Shown here: positions 34,021 through 43,133 of the stretch, piece after piece
Position numbering within the stretch: position 1 is the first letter of the stretch
Layout of the letters: every line of letters starts with the position of its first letter
NCBI GenBank assembly: GCA_026415975.1
Contig: JAOAFZ010000004.1
Location: forward strand, 1 to 64,000
DNA: 64,000 bases
Reading direction: 5' to 3'
Origin: Patescibacteria group bacterium
GTDB lineage: Bacteria; Patescibacteriota; Microgenomatia; UBA1406; GWC2-37-13
Translations under genes and position numbers: made by a program
The notes under the pieces: model-generated
The model's input: only the letters and a program-made list of their open reading frames with translations
What the model was told of the DNA's origin: nothing
Databases searched by the model: none

Positions 34021-35307
34021 ATGCAAAACAATCGCAACCGGCGCCCGCCGCGCCATCATTCAGGAAGTTTTCGACGGCGACCTGCGGTGTCGTTCGCGTC
34101 GAATATCGACCGGGCAAAATACACGCAAGCCGCCCAGTTTACTGAATCGGAAGAATACGTAAACCGCCATCAGTCATTTTCTGAGTTCGGCCTTGTATCG
34201 CAACTCGTGGAAAACGTAACCCGCAAGGGCTTTACAAAACCCACCCCGATCCAGGATCAGGCTATCCCGTTGATTATGCAGGGTCGCGACGTGCTAGGTA
34301 TCGCCAATACCGGAACCGGTAAGACCGCTGCATTCTCGCTGCCGATACTCGATATGATCGCTCGCTCCAACCGCACCAAGAAAGCCCTTATTCTGGCCCC
34401 GACCCGGGAACTGGCAATGCAGATTGATGTGGAGATGCGGTCTTTTGCCCAAAACATGGGTATCTACACCGCACTCTGTATCGGCGGTGTGCCGGAAGGC
34501 CCGCAGATTCAGCAGCTCCGCTGCAACCCGAATGTGGTAATCGGCACACCCGGGCGCGTGAAAGACTTTATCGAGCAACGGCACCTCCGTCTGGAGACCA
34601 CCTCGATCGTAGTACTCGATGAAGTAGACCGCATGCTCGATATGGGATTCATCCATGATGTCCGCCACATCCTTGGTAGGACCGCACAGGAGCGTATTAC
34701 GCTGTTTTTTTCGGCCACTATGACCCCGGACATCAATAATCTGGTAAACACGTTCCTAAAGAATCATGAAGTCATTTCGCTTCGCAAGCGAGAAACCTCC
34801 CATAATGTGGATCAGGAAATGATCAAGGTAAAAAACCGCGAAGAAAAGATGGCCAAGCTGATCGAACTGGTAACCTCCGGAACGATTTACAAGGCTATCA
34901 TCTTTGTACGTACCAAACGTGGTGCCGATCGCGTGGCACATAAGCTGCACCAGGCCGGCGTGAAGGTGGATTCGATCCACGGCGACAAGCCACAGCGCAA
35001 GCGCGACCGGGTAATTCGGATGTTCCGTGACAACCAGATAGCAGTCATGGTGGCAACCGATGTCGCCGCCCGGGGACTCGATATTCAGGATGTTACTCAC
35101 GTAATAAACTATGACGAGCCCGCCACCTACGAGGACTACATTCACCGCATCGGCCGTACCGGCCGTGCAGAGGCAACCGGAAAGGCGATCACGTTCGTCG
35201 AAGAACCCGATTACACACCCATCAAACCGGTTACACCGGTGAACCGACCGCAACAGCCTCTCAGCTACGGCCGCTCCGGTCGGATTGTGCGACGATTTGG
35301 ACGGTAG
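34021..35307 (+). CDS. DEAD-box ATP-dependent RNA helicase
   Basis: 428 residues with the full helicase core: Q motif KPTPIQDQAIPLIMQGRD, motif I ANTGTGKTAAF, Ia PTRELAMQI, GTPGR, motif II DEVD (Val in place of Ala), motif III SAT, motif IV/V ATDVAARGLDIQDV, motif VI HRIGRTGRA. The N terminus is Arg-rich (RNRRPPRHHSGSFRRRP) and the C terminus ends GRSGRIVRRFGR, both probable RNA contacts. Related proteins unwind structured mRNA or assist ribosome assembly, often in the cold, and the long leader would fit such control. Confidence 0.93.
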   Translation: MQNNRNRRPPRHHSGSFRRRPAVSFASNIDRAKYTQAAQFTESEEYVNRHQSFSEFGLVSQLVENVTRKGFTKPTPIQDQAIPLIMQGRDVLGIANTGTGKTAAFSLPILDMIARSNRTKKALILAPTRELAMQIDVEMRSFAQNMGIYTALCIGGVPEGPQIQQLRCNPNVVIGTPGRVKDFIEQRHLRLETTSIVVLDEVDRMLDMGFIHDVRHILGRTAQERITLFFSATMTPDINNLVNTFLKNHEVISLRKRETSHNVDQEMIKVKNREEKMAKLIELVTSGTIYKAIIFVRTKRGADRVAHKLHQAGVKVDSIHGDKPQRKRDRVIRMFRDNQIAVMVATDVAARGLDIQDVTHVINYDEPATYEDYIHRIGRTGRAEATGKAITFVEEPDYTPIKPVTPVNRPQQPLSYGRSGRIVRRFGR

Positions 35308-35355
35308 TCAATGATCCGGGATTTCTGTCGTGCATCTGTGTGCTAGTATTGATAT

Positions 35356-36297
35356 ATGAAGGCGGTTCAGTTTACCAGATACGGCTCTTCCGATGTGTTG
35401 CACATGGCTGAACTGCCGATTCCAAAGCCCGGACCACACGAGGTGCTCATAAAGGTTCACGCGGTGGGAATGAATCCCCTAGACTGGAAGGTGCGAAGCG
35501 GCTCGCTGAAGTACGTGTATCCTGTCAAGATGCCCTATGTGCCCGGATACGATATCGCGGGAACTGTGGAGGATACCGGGTATAAGGTAACGCGTTTCAA
35601 ACCGGGGGATGAGGTGTTTGCTATGCTCTCTATGAGGGGGGGTGGCTACGCGGAGTACACAGTGGCCGATGAAACGTTTACTTTTAAAAAACCCCGCTGT
35701 TTCACCCTAGAAGACGCTGCCGCAATTCCCGGATCCGGCCTGACTGCTTACCAGGGGCTTGTGCACATCGGCAATATACGGCCGACGCAGAACGTCCTGA
35801 TCTATGGCGCTTCCGGAGGGGTTGGTTCCTATGCAATCCAGTTCGCCAAGGCATACCACACGCTGGTAACAGCAGTCTGCTCGTCAGAGAATGCCGCTTT
35901 TGTAACGCAGCTTGGCGCCGACTTTACCATAGACTATACCAAAGAAAGCGTATACGACCAGAAAAAGCAGTATGATATCATCTTCGATACCGTTGCCGTT
36001 ATGAACTTCTGGAAGGCGCTTCCCATTCTTAAGAAAGGCGGGCGGCTTGTTTCTACGATCCCCAATCCGAGCTACATGTACCAGTCCTGGATAACCTCAC
36101 TCTTTTTGGGGAAGAAATATACACCGGTTGTTTCCTACCCGGATCAAAAAGACATGTACGCCATTATCAAACTGATCGAAGAGAATAAAATCACCTCTCC
36201 GGTAACCACTGTCCTTGCCTTCGAGGACTTTTGCAAAGCAAACCATATGCTAGAGGGAAACCATGTAAAAGGAAAGATCGTTCTAAAGCTCCGATAA
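35356..36297 (+). CDS. NAD(P)-dependent zinc-free medium-chain oxidoreductase (quinone reductase-like)
   Basis: 313 residues. MKAVQFTRYGSSDVLHMAELPIPKPGPHEVLIKVHAVGMNPLDWKVRSG is the typical GroES-like start, PGYDIAGTVEDTG and GDEVFAM follow, and VLIYGASGGVGSYAIQFAKA is the nucleotide-binding motif. The catalytic zinc ligands of alcohol dehydrogenases are absent, placing it with quinone or enone reductases. A cytosolic detoxification role is likely but the substrate is unknown. TAGTAT ends 6 bases before the ATG. Confidence 0.9.
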   Translation: MKAVQFTRYGSSDVLHMAELPIPKPGPHEVLIKVHAVGMNPLDWKVRSGSLKYVYPVKMPYVPGYDIAGTVEDTGYKVTRFKPGDEVFAMLSMRGGGYAEYTVADETFTFKKPRCFTLEDAAAIPGSGLTAYQGLVHIGNIRPTQNVLIYGASGGVGSYAIQFAKAYHTLVTAVCSSENAAFVTQLGADFTIDYTKESVYDQKKQYDIIFDTVAVMNFWKALPILKKGGRLVSTIPNPSYMYQSWITSLFLGKKYTPVVSYPDQKDMYAIIKLIEENKITSPVTTVLAFEDFCKANHMLEGNHVKGKIVLKLR

Positions 36298-36379
36298 AAC
36301 ACTACATCGGGGGGTGGACAATGCGGTCGTAAGGGTGGGACACTGCTGTTGCTTGGTGCCTTGTACCGTATTGCAATTG

Positions 36380-36631
36380 TCAATCCAATTTTGTAGCCTT
36401 GGGATGATCTTTTTTGTTCTTCCCACCCAGGATTTTAAAGACCCCAATCGCGGTTGCCGCAACCAGAAGCCCGCCGGCAATAATAGCCCCGGGCACCAGT
36501 ACACTACCCTCCAGGATACCGGGAAGCGGTTTCTTTTCTTTGGGTTTTGGCACTCGGGAGGGAGACCCGTGCACGGAGGAGCTTCCGGTCGGCAGTGGCA
36601 TAGATGTGTTATTTTTTTTGTCTCCGGTCAT
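36380..36631 (-). CDS. Small membrane protein following the 838-residue protein
   Basis: 83 residues: a polar Pro/Ser-rich N terminus, one helix (SVLVPGAIIAGGLLVAATAIGVFKIL) and a basic tail (GGKNKKDHPKATK). Its ATG overlaps the stop codon of the upstream gene by four bases (ATGA), so translation is coupled and the two products probably work together. No family recognised. Confidence 0.6.
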   Translation of the reverse strand: MTGDKKNNTSMPLPTGSSSVHGSPSRVPKPKEKKPLPGILEGSVLVPGAIIAGGLLVAATAIGVFKILGGKNKKDHPKATKLD

Positions 36632-39144
36632 ATGATTTCGTCTTTCTTTTCCCGCTGGAAACTGATAAAGGAACGCAGTACCGAAATAACAGCACGATAC
36701 AGCGGCTCAACGCCTGTCTTAACCAGCCAGGGAATAAAATTGATTGATTTTACCTGTCCGCTTAAAAAGCGTCCCATCTCGATGATCGGGATAAAGATAA
36801 CATCACGGATGGTATCCGAGATTGCCTCGCTCTGGCCCAGGGTTACTTCATCCTTGAGCTTGTTTCCCATATACGTCGAGAGACAGATGGTACTCAAGAG
36901 GAAGAAGAACAATGCAAGCTGGGTTGGTTCGAATCCGGCAAGGTACAACGCTCTAATTATGGAGTATACCATATAGATCATAATTGTTGCCTTAAACAAC
37001 TCAAAGAAGATGCTTGCGGCCTTGCGCCGGCCCAGAGTTACCTGAATCGAATGCCCGGTCAGCCATCGCTTGGTAGTCGCGGCCAGGTGGCGGAAGCTTT
37101 TTTTGCGGTTTTCGCTGCGACGGAGCTTAAAGAAGACGTAGTTGTACCCGGTAATCAGAAACATCAGCGCGATTGGAATAATCAGCGAAAGTGCGGTCTT
37201 TCCCCAGTCCATGGCGGCCCAGCCGATACCGAAGGCATCGGGAGTAAAGTTAAAGGGAGCATCGAAAGCAGTATACAGCTTTGCCAGTGCTTCCGGAGCA
37301 GGACCGATAAAGGCATTCCAGAATACCCCGATGCTGCCCTCGATTGTGTGGTTCAGCAGATGCTCTAGTCCGGTTCCGACCAGCAAGGCCTCGATAAGAA
37401 CAATAAAGCCTTTGGTTCCGAAAAGATTAGCAAGACCACCGGCATTGGTCGCCATTATCCGGTTAAAGGTATAGGCATCGAAGCGAGTAAACAAAAGCTG
37501 CTGATACTGTTCGCGAGTACTGTCTACGGCAAGATAATCGGCAAGATCATTGGTGCCGGAGACAGACATGCCGTGAGCAAGGAACGCATAAAGAGCGCTG
37601 TCTGATTGTTCCTCGGTAAGCAACTTCGGCTGCTTCAACGCAACTTTCTCGATTTCTTTCAGCTTTTCTGCAATCTCCGGCTCCGCGCCATCGGAAGGCT
37701 TTCGGCGTACCAGCCGAGAGTAAAGCTCATCAACCCGTTCATTAAGAGATGTGGTTTCCTGTAATTCCTGAAAGTAAACTTCTATCAGCTTCTTGATTGT
37801 ATAAAACGAAGTAAAGCCCTTCATCAAGCTTGCGTAACTGTTTTTCGGAAGCACAGACAGTGTGCGAAATGCAATTGCAGTAGTTTCCACCGCTCCCTGA
37901 ACTGTTGATGCAAGTGATTCTGCGCCTCGAACATCCAGCGGATCTTTCCACTGGGGTACCAGGCGTAAAAACAGGCAGTACGCAGCGAATTTATCGCTGA
38001 ACTTAAGAGCGCGGGCCGATATAATAGCAAGAATTGCCTCGTCAACTGTACGTTTGCGGTTGGCAGCGTGAACCAGATGTTCATCAATTTTTTGCGCGGT
38101 AAAGATCCGGAGTAGGTCGTGAGCGATAACAGGCAATTCAAAAGCTTTTCCGGCCGGATCATACATCCGCAACCAGCGTTTAAGCTTTTCGGTAAAATAC
38201 ATACCTATTGATTCTTCATCGAATGCATTTGAGGGAAACTCCGGAAGTGCCTGAAGTCGTTTTACCAGCTCCCTGGCAACCGGTAAGGGATCTGAAGCAT
38301 ACGCGAGAAGATCGGTGGATATAAGGTATGAATGTACCGCATCATATCCGGGCTTATAGCTGCGATACGCCTCCAACTCGGAAGTATATTGTTTACGGAT
38401 CTGTGCTACCTGCTGCTGAAGTGCTTTCTCGTCCTGATAAGCTGGAGTGCGTGATTTTCGTATCGTCTCCGCAATTTCACGAAACCGCGGACGGGCGGCA
38501 TCATAAGCAGCCGGATCAGGGTTGGCATCCCATCCGGAAGGAAACGAGCAACGAAACAGTAAATACATCGCAAAATCCGCGGGAAGGCCTAGCTTGTGGG
38601 TAACACTAACAAGGTATGAATACCGGTCTCCCGACAGGGAAAATTGAGACTCATAGGCTTTCAGTAACACCATGTCCAGATGCCCCGGCAGAAATGCAGT
38701 AGTAACGTCGTAAACGATAATATCGAAGATCAGTTCTTTATGCTTCCGGAAGAACTGCTCGTCGAGCCGATCGAGTAGGTAGTACCAGCGCCGCAGAGTA
38801 GTCAATATAATTCCCGCCACCCGATCAGTGTCGAGCTGTTGCACCGGAGAATTTCCGGTAAGCACCATCTCTTCCGCAAGATCAAGTGCAACGCGTTCAA
38901 ACTCGGATTCCGTGAGAGCAAACAGGTGATTCCGTTCCAAAAACCGGGCAACATATTCTTCCGGAGTATGATACTGAGCCACAGCATTTAGTCCGGTAGA
39001 GATTTTCTCAAAAAAACGGACATAAAATGCAATGGTACCATTCGGCTCGCTTGTGGATGAGGCATCGGCAATGCTCTGCCAGTATTCAAAGTCAGCTTGC
39101 GCCGCCTGCACCAGTAAACGCAACATTGCTGGAGTATGGCTCAT
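36628..39144 (-). CDS. Large membrane protein of unknown function
   Basis: 838 residues. The first 550 or so are mainly helical and soluble in character (ADFEYWQSIADASS, FYVRFFEKISTGLNAVAQYHTPEEY, repeated helical pairs). Membrane segments cluster near the C terminus: FGTKGFIVLIEALLVGTGL, ALSLIIPIALMFLITGYNYVFF, ATIMIYMVYSIIRALYL and LALFFFLLSTICLSTYMG, followed by an amphipathic tail. The soluble part would face the cytosol if the tail does. No enzymatic motif was found. It is followed by a translationally coupled one-helix protein. TATAAT lies about 18 bases before the ATG. Confidence 0.6.
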   Translation of the reverse strand: MSHTPAMLRLLVQAAQADFEYWQSIADASSTSEPNGTIAFYVRFFEKISTGLNAVAQYHTPEEYVARFLERNHLFALTESEFERVALDLAEEMVLTGNSPVQQLDTDRVAGIILTTLRRWYYLLDRLDEQFFRKHKELIFDIIVYDVTTAFLPGHLDMVLLKAYESQFSLSGDRYSYLVSVTHKLGLPADFAMYLLFRCSFPSGWDANPDPAAYDAARPRFREIAETIRKSRTPAYQDEKALQQQVAQIRKQYTSELEAYRSYKPGYDAVHSYLISTDLLAYASDPLPVARELVKRLQALPEFPSNAFDEESIGMYFTEKLKRWLRMYDPAGKAFELPVIAHDLLRIFTAQKIDEHLVHAANRKRTVDEAILAIISARALKFSDKFAAYCLFLRLVPQWKDPLDVRGAESLASTVQGAVETTAIAFRTLSVLPKNSYASLMKGFTSFYTIKKLIEVYFQELQETTSLNERVDELYSRLVRRKPSDGAEPEIAEKLKEIEKVALKQPKLLTEEQSDSALYAFLAHGMSVSGTNDLADYLAVDSTREQYQQLLFTRFDAYTFNRIMATNAGGLANLFGTKGFIVLIEALLVGTGLEHLLNHTIEGSIGVFWNAFIGPAPEALAKLYTAFDAPFNFTPDAFGIGWAAMDWGKTALSLIIPIALMFLITGYNYVFFKLRRSENRKKSFRHLAATTKRWLTGHSIQVTLGRRKAASIFFELFKATIMIYMVYSIIRALYLAGFEPTQLALFFFLLSTICLSTYMGNKLKDEVTLGQSEAISDTIRDVIFIPIIEMGRFLSGQVKSINFIPWLVKTGVEPLYRAVISVLRSFISFQREKKDEII

Positions 39145-39267
39145 ACGATGAAAAGCAAAAGGTAATTATACCCATTACTACTTAAAAAAGCGGTGCGTAT
39201 CGCCACCAAAGCTCTATTTGCGCCTGGCCGGACCGGTATATCCCCGTCGGATACAGTACCGGATATA

Positions 39268-39300
39268 ACAAGCAACCCCGGAAAAACCGGGGTCGCTTTT
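39268..39300 (-). terminator. Hairpin terminator after the DsbA-like gene
   Basis: A long perfect stem, ACCCCGG/CCGGGGT extended by AAGC/GCTT with a five-base loop, lies between the DsbA-like gene and the 838-residue protein gene. On the minus strand the stem is followed only by a short T-rich stretch (GCTTGTTAT); the T run is better on the plus strand. Confidence 0.6.
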
Positions 39301-39320
39301 GTAAAACGGTGAATTGTCTA

Positions 39321-40055
39321 TTATTTTAACAGGGTATCAATCTTGGCCTTTACATCCTCAATGGGATATGCCCCACCAAGAAAGTCCTTCCGACCATCCC
39401 GGGCAACAAGGATCGTACCGGGAGTTCCAGACACCCCGGCCGCGGAACCGCCATCCATATCATCCTTGACCTTCTGCGCGAACTTGCCTGAATCCAGACA
39501 CTCCTGAAACGCAGCTGTGTCAACACCTGCCGTTGTAGCAGCCTCACCAAACTGGCTTACCTCGATATCGGGCATGCGCTCAAAGATCGTATCGATATAG
39601 GCCCAGTATGCCTGATCACCACCCAATTCGCCCGCGCACTCCGCGCCTTCCGCTGCTTTTTGGGCCTTTGGATGAAAGCTTAGCGGATAATGGCGGTACA
39701 CCAAGCCAACCCGGTCACCATATTCCTCCATAACCTGATTCAGGGTGGCATGAAACGACTTGCAGAACGGACACTCAAGATCGGAGTATGTAACCAGAAT
39801 TACCCCAGCATTTTTATTTCCCCGGACTCTATCGGTCTTGCCAATCGGAGGCATTGCATCCAGGTTTTGAGCCTGCTCGCCAGATGGTACAAGTGTGTTC
39901 GGATTATTGGCTGCAGCCTGCGGAGTACCGGTGCCTGTTTGAGCTTTTGCAAGGCTGTTTATTTTCATAAAGAGATATGCGCTGAAGAAGAATTGCAGGA
40001 TAATGAGCACTAGAATAAGGTTCTGGTTCAAGCCCGGAGATTGTTGTTTTTCCAT
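39321..40055 (-). CDS. DsbA-like thiol-disulphide oxidoreductase, membrane-anchored
   Basis: 244 residues: N-terminal anchor (LILVLIILQFFFSAYLFMKI, about 13-32), Pro/Asn-rich spacer, then a thioredoxin fold with the active site LECPFC (Cys95, Cys98) and the cis-proline loop VSGTPGTILV. KAAEGAECAGELGG and AFQECLDSG give a second cysteine pair, typical of the Gram-positive BdbD/DSBA group. It would introduce disulphides into secreted proteins. Cysteine pairs in several extracytoplasmic proteins of this window are candidate substrates. No DsbB or VKOR partner is nearby. Confidence 0.9.
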   Translation of the reverse strand: MEKQQSPGLNQNLILVLIILQFFFSAYLFMKINSLAKAQTGTGTPQAAANNPNTLVPSGEQAQNLDAMPPIGKTDRVRGNKNAGVILVTYSDLECPFCKSFHATLNQVMEEYGDRVGLVYRHYPLSFHPKAQKAAEGAECAGELGGDQAYWAYIDTIFERMPDIEVSQFGEAATTAGVDTAAFQECLDSGKFAQKVKDDMDGGSAAGVSGTPGTILVARDGRKDFLGGAYPIEDVKAKIDTLLK

Positions 40056-40104
40056 GTGTCAATAAATATATAATGCGAGTATTAGTATACACTACAATGT
40101 GTAA

Positions 40105-41223
40105 TTAGGGGAGGTCGCGCAGTATGCCCTCTGCAACACGTACTGCAGCGTCGGGATTTCCAATCCGTAGAGCTGCTGACCTCATTGCATTTAGCCGTTC
40201 AGGATCGTTCAGTATCCGGTTAACTGCATACGGAAGCATCTCACTTACATGTAGCTGAATACCTGCTCCTGACGCACAGACAAAATCAGCATTCCACTCT
40301 TCCTGGCCGCGTATGCCGTTCACAACTATCAGGGGAACTCCCCGTGCCAGCACCTCACTTACGGTTAAACCTCCGGCCTTTGAGACAACAATATCACTTG
40401 CTACCATAACATCGTCTATATAATCAATATGACCATACGTGAAAATATCCAGGTTTGCCGCACCGGAAACATCCTTTATAGAGTCCGTCAGGTCTTCATT
40501 TCGTCCGCACACAATAAGTATTGTTCCGGAAAAGCCGTTTCGTATCATTTGCTGAAGCATTACACGCACTTTACTATCGCGGAGTCCGGCCCCGAGAATT
40601 GTGATAACCGGGAGTTTCGATATGCCCAGTCTGGTACGGACTGTTTCAGGCTGTTTTCCGGTCCGTACAACAGAACGAAGGGGAATGCCGGAGACCTCGA
40701 TTTTCTCGGGCGAAATGCCACGCTGTACCAGCATTGTTTTTACCAGTTCACCGGCAACAAAATAGCGCGATATTTCTTTATGCGCCCAGAGTGAATTTGC
40801 CGCAAAATCGGTAACAACACAATAGTTGCGTATTGGCGGATCAATCTTTGTTACGGTATTCTTAAGCAGATCCATTCCCAGATGATGTGTATGAACAATT
40901 GCATCCGGATACATACCTTCACCAAATCCGCGAAACTTGGGAACACCGATCCGGCTGATTATCGAGATGAGTTCTTTTCGGAAACCAGAGTCGGCCCTAT
41001 CGGTGAGTTTATACAACATCGCCATAAAATCAGGTGCTCTTTCGGCAAGTTCAAGATATGAATCCGCGTAGATTGATTTGAAAACGGGAAGCGCATAGTC
41101 CAGTAGGTCTTCTACCACCACCGTAACTCCCCGATCGCGCAATACCTCCTCCAGGGCAAGTGCGGCTGTTTTGTGTCCTTGACCTACTGAGGCATGGAGT
41201 ATCAAAATGCTTCGCTTTGACAT
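40105..41223 (-). CDS. Glycolipid glycosyltransferase (MGDG synthase / processive diacylglycerol glucosyltransferase family)
   Basis: 372 residues, GT-B fold. The N terminus ILILHASVGQGHKTAALALEEVL carries the conserved glycine-rich lipid-acceptor loop with the catalytic-site histidine region, DAIVHTHHLGMDLL and CVVTDF follow, and the C-terminal donor-binding part has YIDDVMVASDIVVSKAGGLTVSEVLARGVPLIV with the SKxGG-x-T-x-x-E motif. Relatives transfer glucose or galactose from the UDP sugar to diacylglycerol, or GlcNAc to lipid II (MurG). Membrane glycolipid synthesis is most likely. It shares a 25-base divergent promoter region with the AI-2E-family gene. Confidence 0.85.
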   Translation of the reverse strand: MSKRSILILHASVGQGHKTAALALEEVLRDRGVTVVVEDLLDYALPVFKSIYADSYLELAERAPDFMAMLYKLTDRADSGFRKELISIISRIGVPKFRGFGEGMYPDAIVHTHHLGMDLLKNTVTKIDPPIRNYCVVTDFAANSLWAHKEISRYFVAGELVKTMLVQRGISPEKIEVSGIPLRSVVRTGKQPETVRTRLGISKLPVITILGAGLRDSKVRVMLQQMIRNGFSGTILIVCGRNEDLTDSIKDVSGAANLDIFTYGHIDYIDDVMVASDIVVSKAGGLTVSEVLARGVPLIVVNGIRGQEEWNADFVCASGAGIQLHVSEMLPYAVNRILNDPERLNAMRSAALRIGNPDAAVRVAEGILRDLP

Positions 41224-41248
41224 GATATAATTATACTAGGTACGAATA
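41224..41248. promoter_or_regulatory. Overlapping divergent -10 boxes
   Basis: The core GATATAATTATACTAGG gives TATAAT on the minus strand (41235-41230, 6 bases before the glycosyltransferase ATG) and TATACT on the plus strand (41232-41237, 11 bases before the permease ATG). RNA polymerase cannot occupy both at once, so the two genes should compete. Confidence 0.65.
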
Positions 41249-42328
41249 ATGGATAAAAAGCTTGTCAAATCAACGAGTATTTTCTTTTATTTCCTCCTTC
41301 TTTTGGTGGGGGCAGCTGCATTTGTAGTCGTTCAACCGTATCTGACAACGATTGTCCTGGCGATTCTTACCGTACTTATCTTCCGGAAGCCCTATGAGCG
41401 CATTCTCTCGATCCTGCATGGGCGGAAAGGCCCCGCAACAGTGATTACGATTTTACTGGTATTTATCTCACTCATCGTACCGATGGCGCTTCTGTTTTCG
41501 ATGATTGCTGGACAGTCGGTTACGTTTGTCACAGAGCTGCAAGGCCTGATCAAAAATGAGCCGCAGTTTATTCGTGTGCTGATCCAGGATCTGAACCGGA
41601 ACCTCCAGTTGCTTCCGGTTCCGGTAGCGGGTATAGATCAGGCGGCCGTTATGGATGGATTACGCAATATCATTCAGCCAGTCGGGTCCTTCGCGTTACG
41701 GAACCTTGCTGCCATAGGCGGACAAACCTTGCAGTTTCTAACGGCAACCATCGTTTATATTATGCTCCTTGCCTCCCTCTTCCCTAACCAGAGAGAGCTG
41801 AAGGATTTTTTTCTGCGAATCAGTCCTTTCGACCGTGAAACCAATTTGCTTTACTTCCGCCGGATTATCGCGATGTGCGAGTCGATGATAATCGGAACTG
41901 TAGTGATCGCCTTGATCCAGGGACTCATCGCGGCAGTGACGCTCGCCATTGCAGGCGTTCCCTATGTGCTTTTCTGGTTTATGCTCTACGTGTTCCTCTC
42001 CATTGTGCCGCTGGGCGGCGGACTGATTCTTTTCCCGATTGGTATATTTCTTATTCTGACTGGAAACGTGTGGCAGGGGATTCTGGTACTGGTTTCCCAG
42101 CTTCTTGTAATAAGCAATATTGACAACATTCTCCGTCCCCGGATCGTTTCAAAGGAAATCAACCTTGATCCGGCAATTCTGCTGATTGGGGTGCTGGGCG
42201 GTATCAGCGTTTTCGGGTTTTTCGGGATAATCTATGGCCCCGTTATCCTCATCTTTCTGCAGACGACAATAGAGATTTACATGAAGTACTATCAACTCCA
42301 GTCCCGCAACAAGCTAAAATCTCCCTGA
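41249..42328 (+). CDS. AI-2E/PerM-family membrane permease
   Basis: 359 residues with about eight membrane helices: two pairs at the N terminus (FYFLLLLVGAAAFVVVQPYL, ATVITILLVFISLIVPMALLFSM), a soluble stretch, and a C-terminal group. The family signature is clear in VPYVLFWFMLYVFLSIVPLGGGLILFPIGIFLILTG and VISNIDNILRPRIVSKEINLDPAILLIGVLGGISVFGFFGIIYGPVIL. The family is named for autoinducer export but members also act in sodium-proton exchange or peptide export; the substrate here is unknown. Confidence 0.9.
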   Translation: MDKKLVKSTSIFFYFLLLLVGAAAFVVVQPYLTTIVLAILTVLIFRKPYERILSILHGRKGPATVITILLVFISLIVPMALLFSMIAGQSVTFVTELQGLIKNEPQFIRVLIQDLNRNLQLLPVPVAGIDQAAVMDGLRNIIQPVGSFALRNLAAIGGQTLQFLTATIVYIMLLASLFPNQRELKDFFLRISPFDRETNLLYFRRIIAMCESMIIGTVVIALIQGLIAAVTLAIAGVPYVLFWFMLYVFLSIVPLGGGLILFPIGIFLILTGNVWQGILVLVSQLLVISNIDNILRPRIVSKEINLDPAILLIGVLGGISVFGFFGIIYGPVILIFLQTTIEIYMKYYQLQSRNKLKSP

Positions 42329-42343
42329 CATACTGATACTTTC

Positions 42344-42523
42344 ATGGGAGTTGCAGACGTTCAGTTATTGCCCAAAACGTACGATTCGTTTGTTGCCGTT
42401 GATGATATCTCGTTTTCCCTTAGAGAGAGTTTTGGCAAGCCGTTTGCGAAACATCGTGGCGAAATATGGCTGCGCGCTAGCTTTGGTCATACATTGCGTA
42501 AGGGACTGGTGAAGGCGTATTGA
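42344..42523 (+). pseudogene. Truncated ABC transporter ATPase remnant
   Basis: A 59-residue frame starts VADVQLLPKTYDSFVAVDDISFSLRES, which is the first two strands of an ABC-2 type ATPase (consensus xKxYgxxxAvddisFxv). The Walker A loop that should follow is missing, and the remainder (FAKHRGEIWLRASFGH) matches nothing. TGATACT upstream of the ATG keeps the promoter pattern. It is a deleted remnant rather than a working gene. Confidence 0.5.
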
Positions 42524-42528
42524 TCTGC

Positions 42529-43092
42529 TTATGCTTTATTCCGTTTTTTCATGTCGTTCTCGATCAGCTTCCGGAGGTAGACAGATTTTGGAAGCTTATC
42601 ATCACGTGCTACCCCGTCAAGGAAGCTGGCAATACGCGGCGTAATGAAGAAGGTAAAACGCATGTCACTCTTTTCGTGTACAAAATGGAGGAATGAATCA
42701 AGCACCTCGCTTATATTATCCATTGAATACTTTTCACACATGAGTTTTTCATCATTGTGATAGGCTAAAAGTGAGGGAGGATCGCCCTTGGAGAACATTA
42801 CCAGTACCGGCTTTCCCAGTTTCAGTGCCAGGGAAATCTCGTATCCTACACTGATCGAGGGAAACGAAGTTTCCGCAATCATACAATCGCTGGTATGGAT
42901 CCAATGCTCAAGCTGTTTATGAAACTTAAGACGCTGTTCGCGTGATTCCTTATTTACTGTTTGCTCGTTTCCTTTGAGTATATGGTCTGCAATCACATCA
43001 ATGTTTTTTGAGCGGAGATATCCGGATATTGAACAGTAATTTTCTATGTATTGATCCTTTCCGGCAATTGACGCAGTAAAATACACTTTCAT
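42529..43092 (-). CDS. Nucleoside 2-deoxyribosyltransferase-like protein with C-terminal RHH-like tail
   Basis: 187 residues. The start MKVYFTASIAGKDQYIENYCSI and the block AETSFPSISVGYEISLALKLGKPVLVMFSKG match the deoxyribosyltransferase/DNPH1 fold, with Glu of GYE as probable nucleophile. Such enzymes swap or hydrolyse bases on deoxynucleosides or deoxynucleotides. The last 50 residues (MRFTFFITPRIASFLDGVARDDKLPKSVYLRKLIENDMKK) look like a ribbon-helix-helix DNA-binding unit, an odd addition. A base-scavenging role is consistent with the salvage genes near 5-8 kb. Confidence 0.72.
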   Translation of the reverse strand: MKVYFTASIAGKDQYIENYCSISGYLRSKNIDVIADHILKGNEQTVNKESREQRLKFHKQLEHWIHTSDCMIAETSFPSISVGYEISLALKLGKPVLVMFSKGDPPSLLAYHNDEKLMCEKYSMDNISEVLDSFLHFVHEKSDMRFTFFITPRIASFLDGVARDDKLPKSVYLRKLIENDMKKRNKA

Positions 43093-43133
43093 AGAGAAGT
43101 GTACATTATATATGAATATACTCTCGTAATCAA

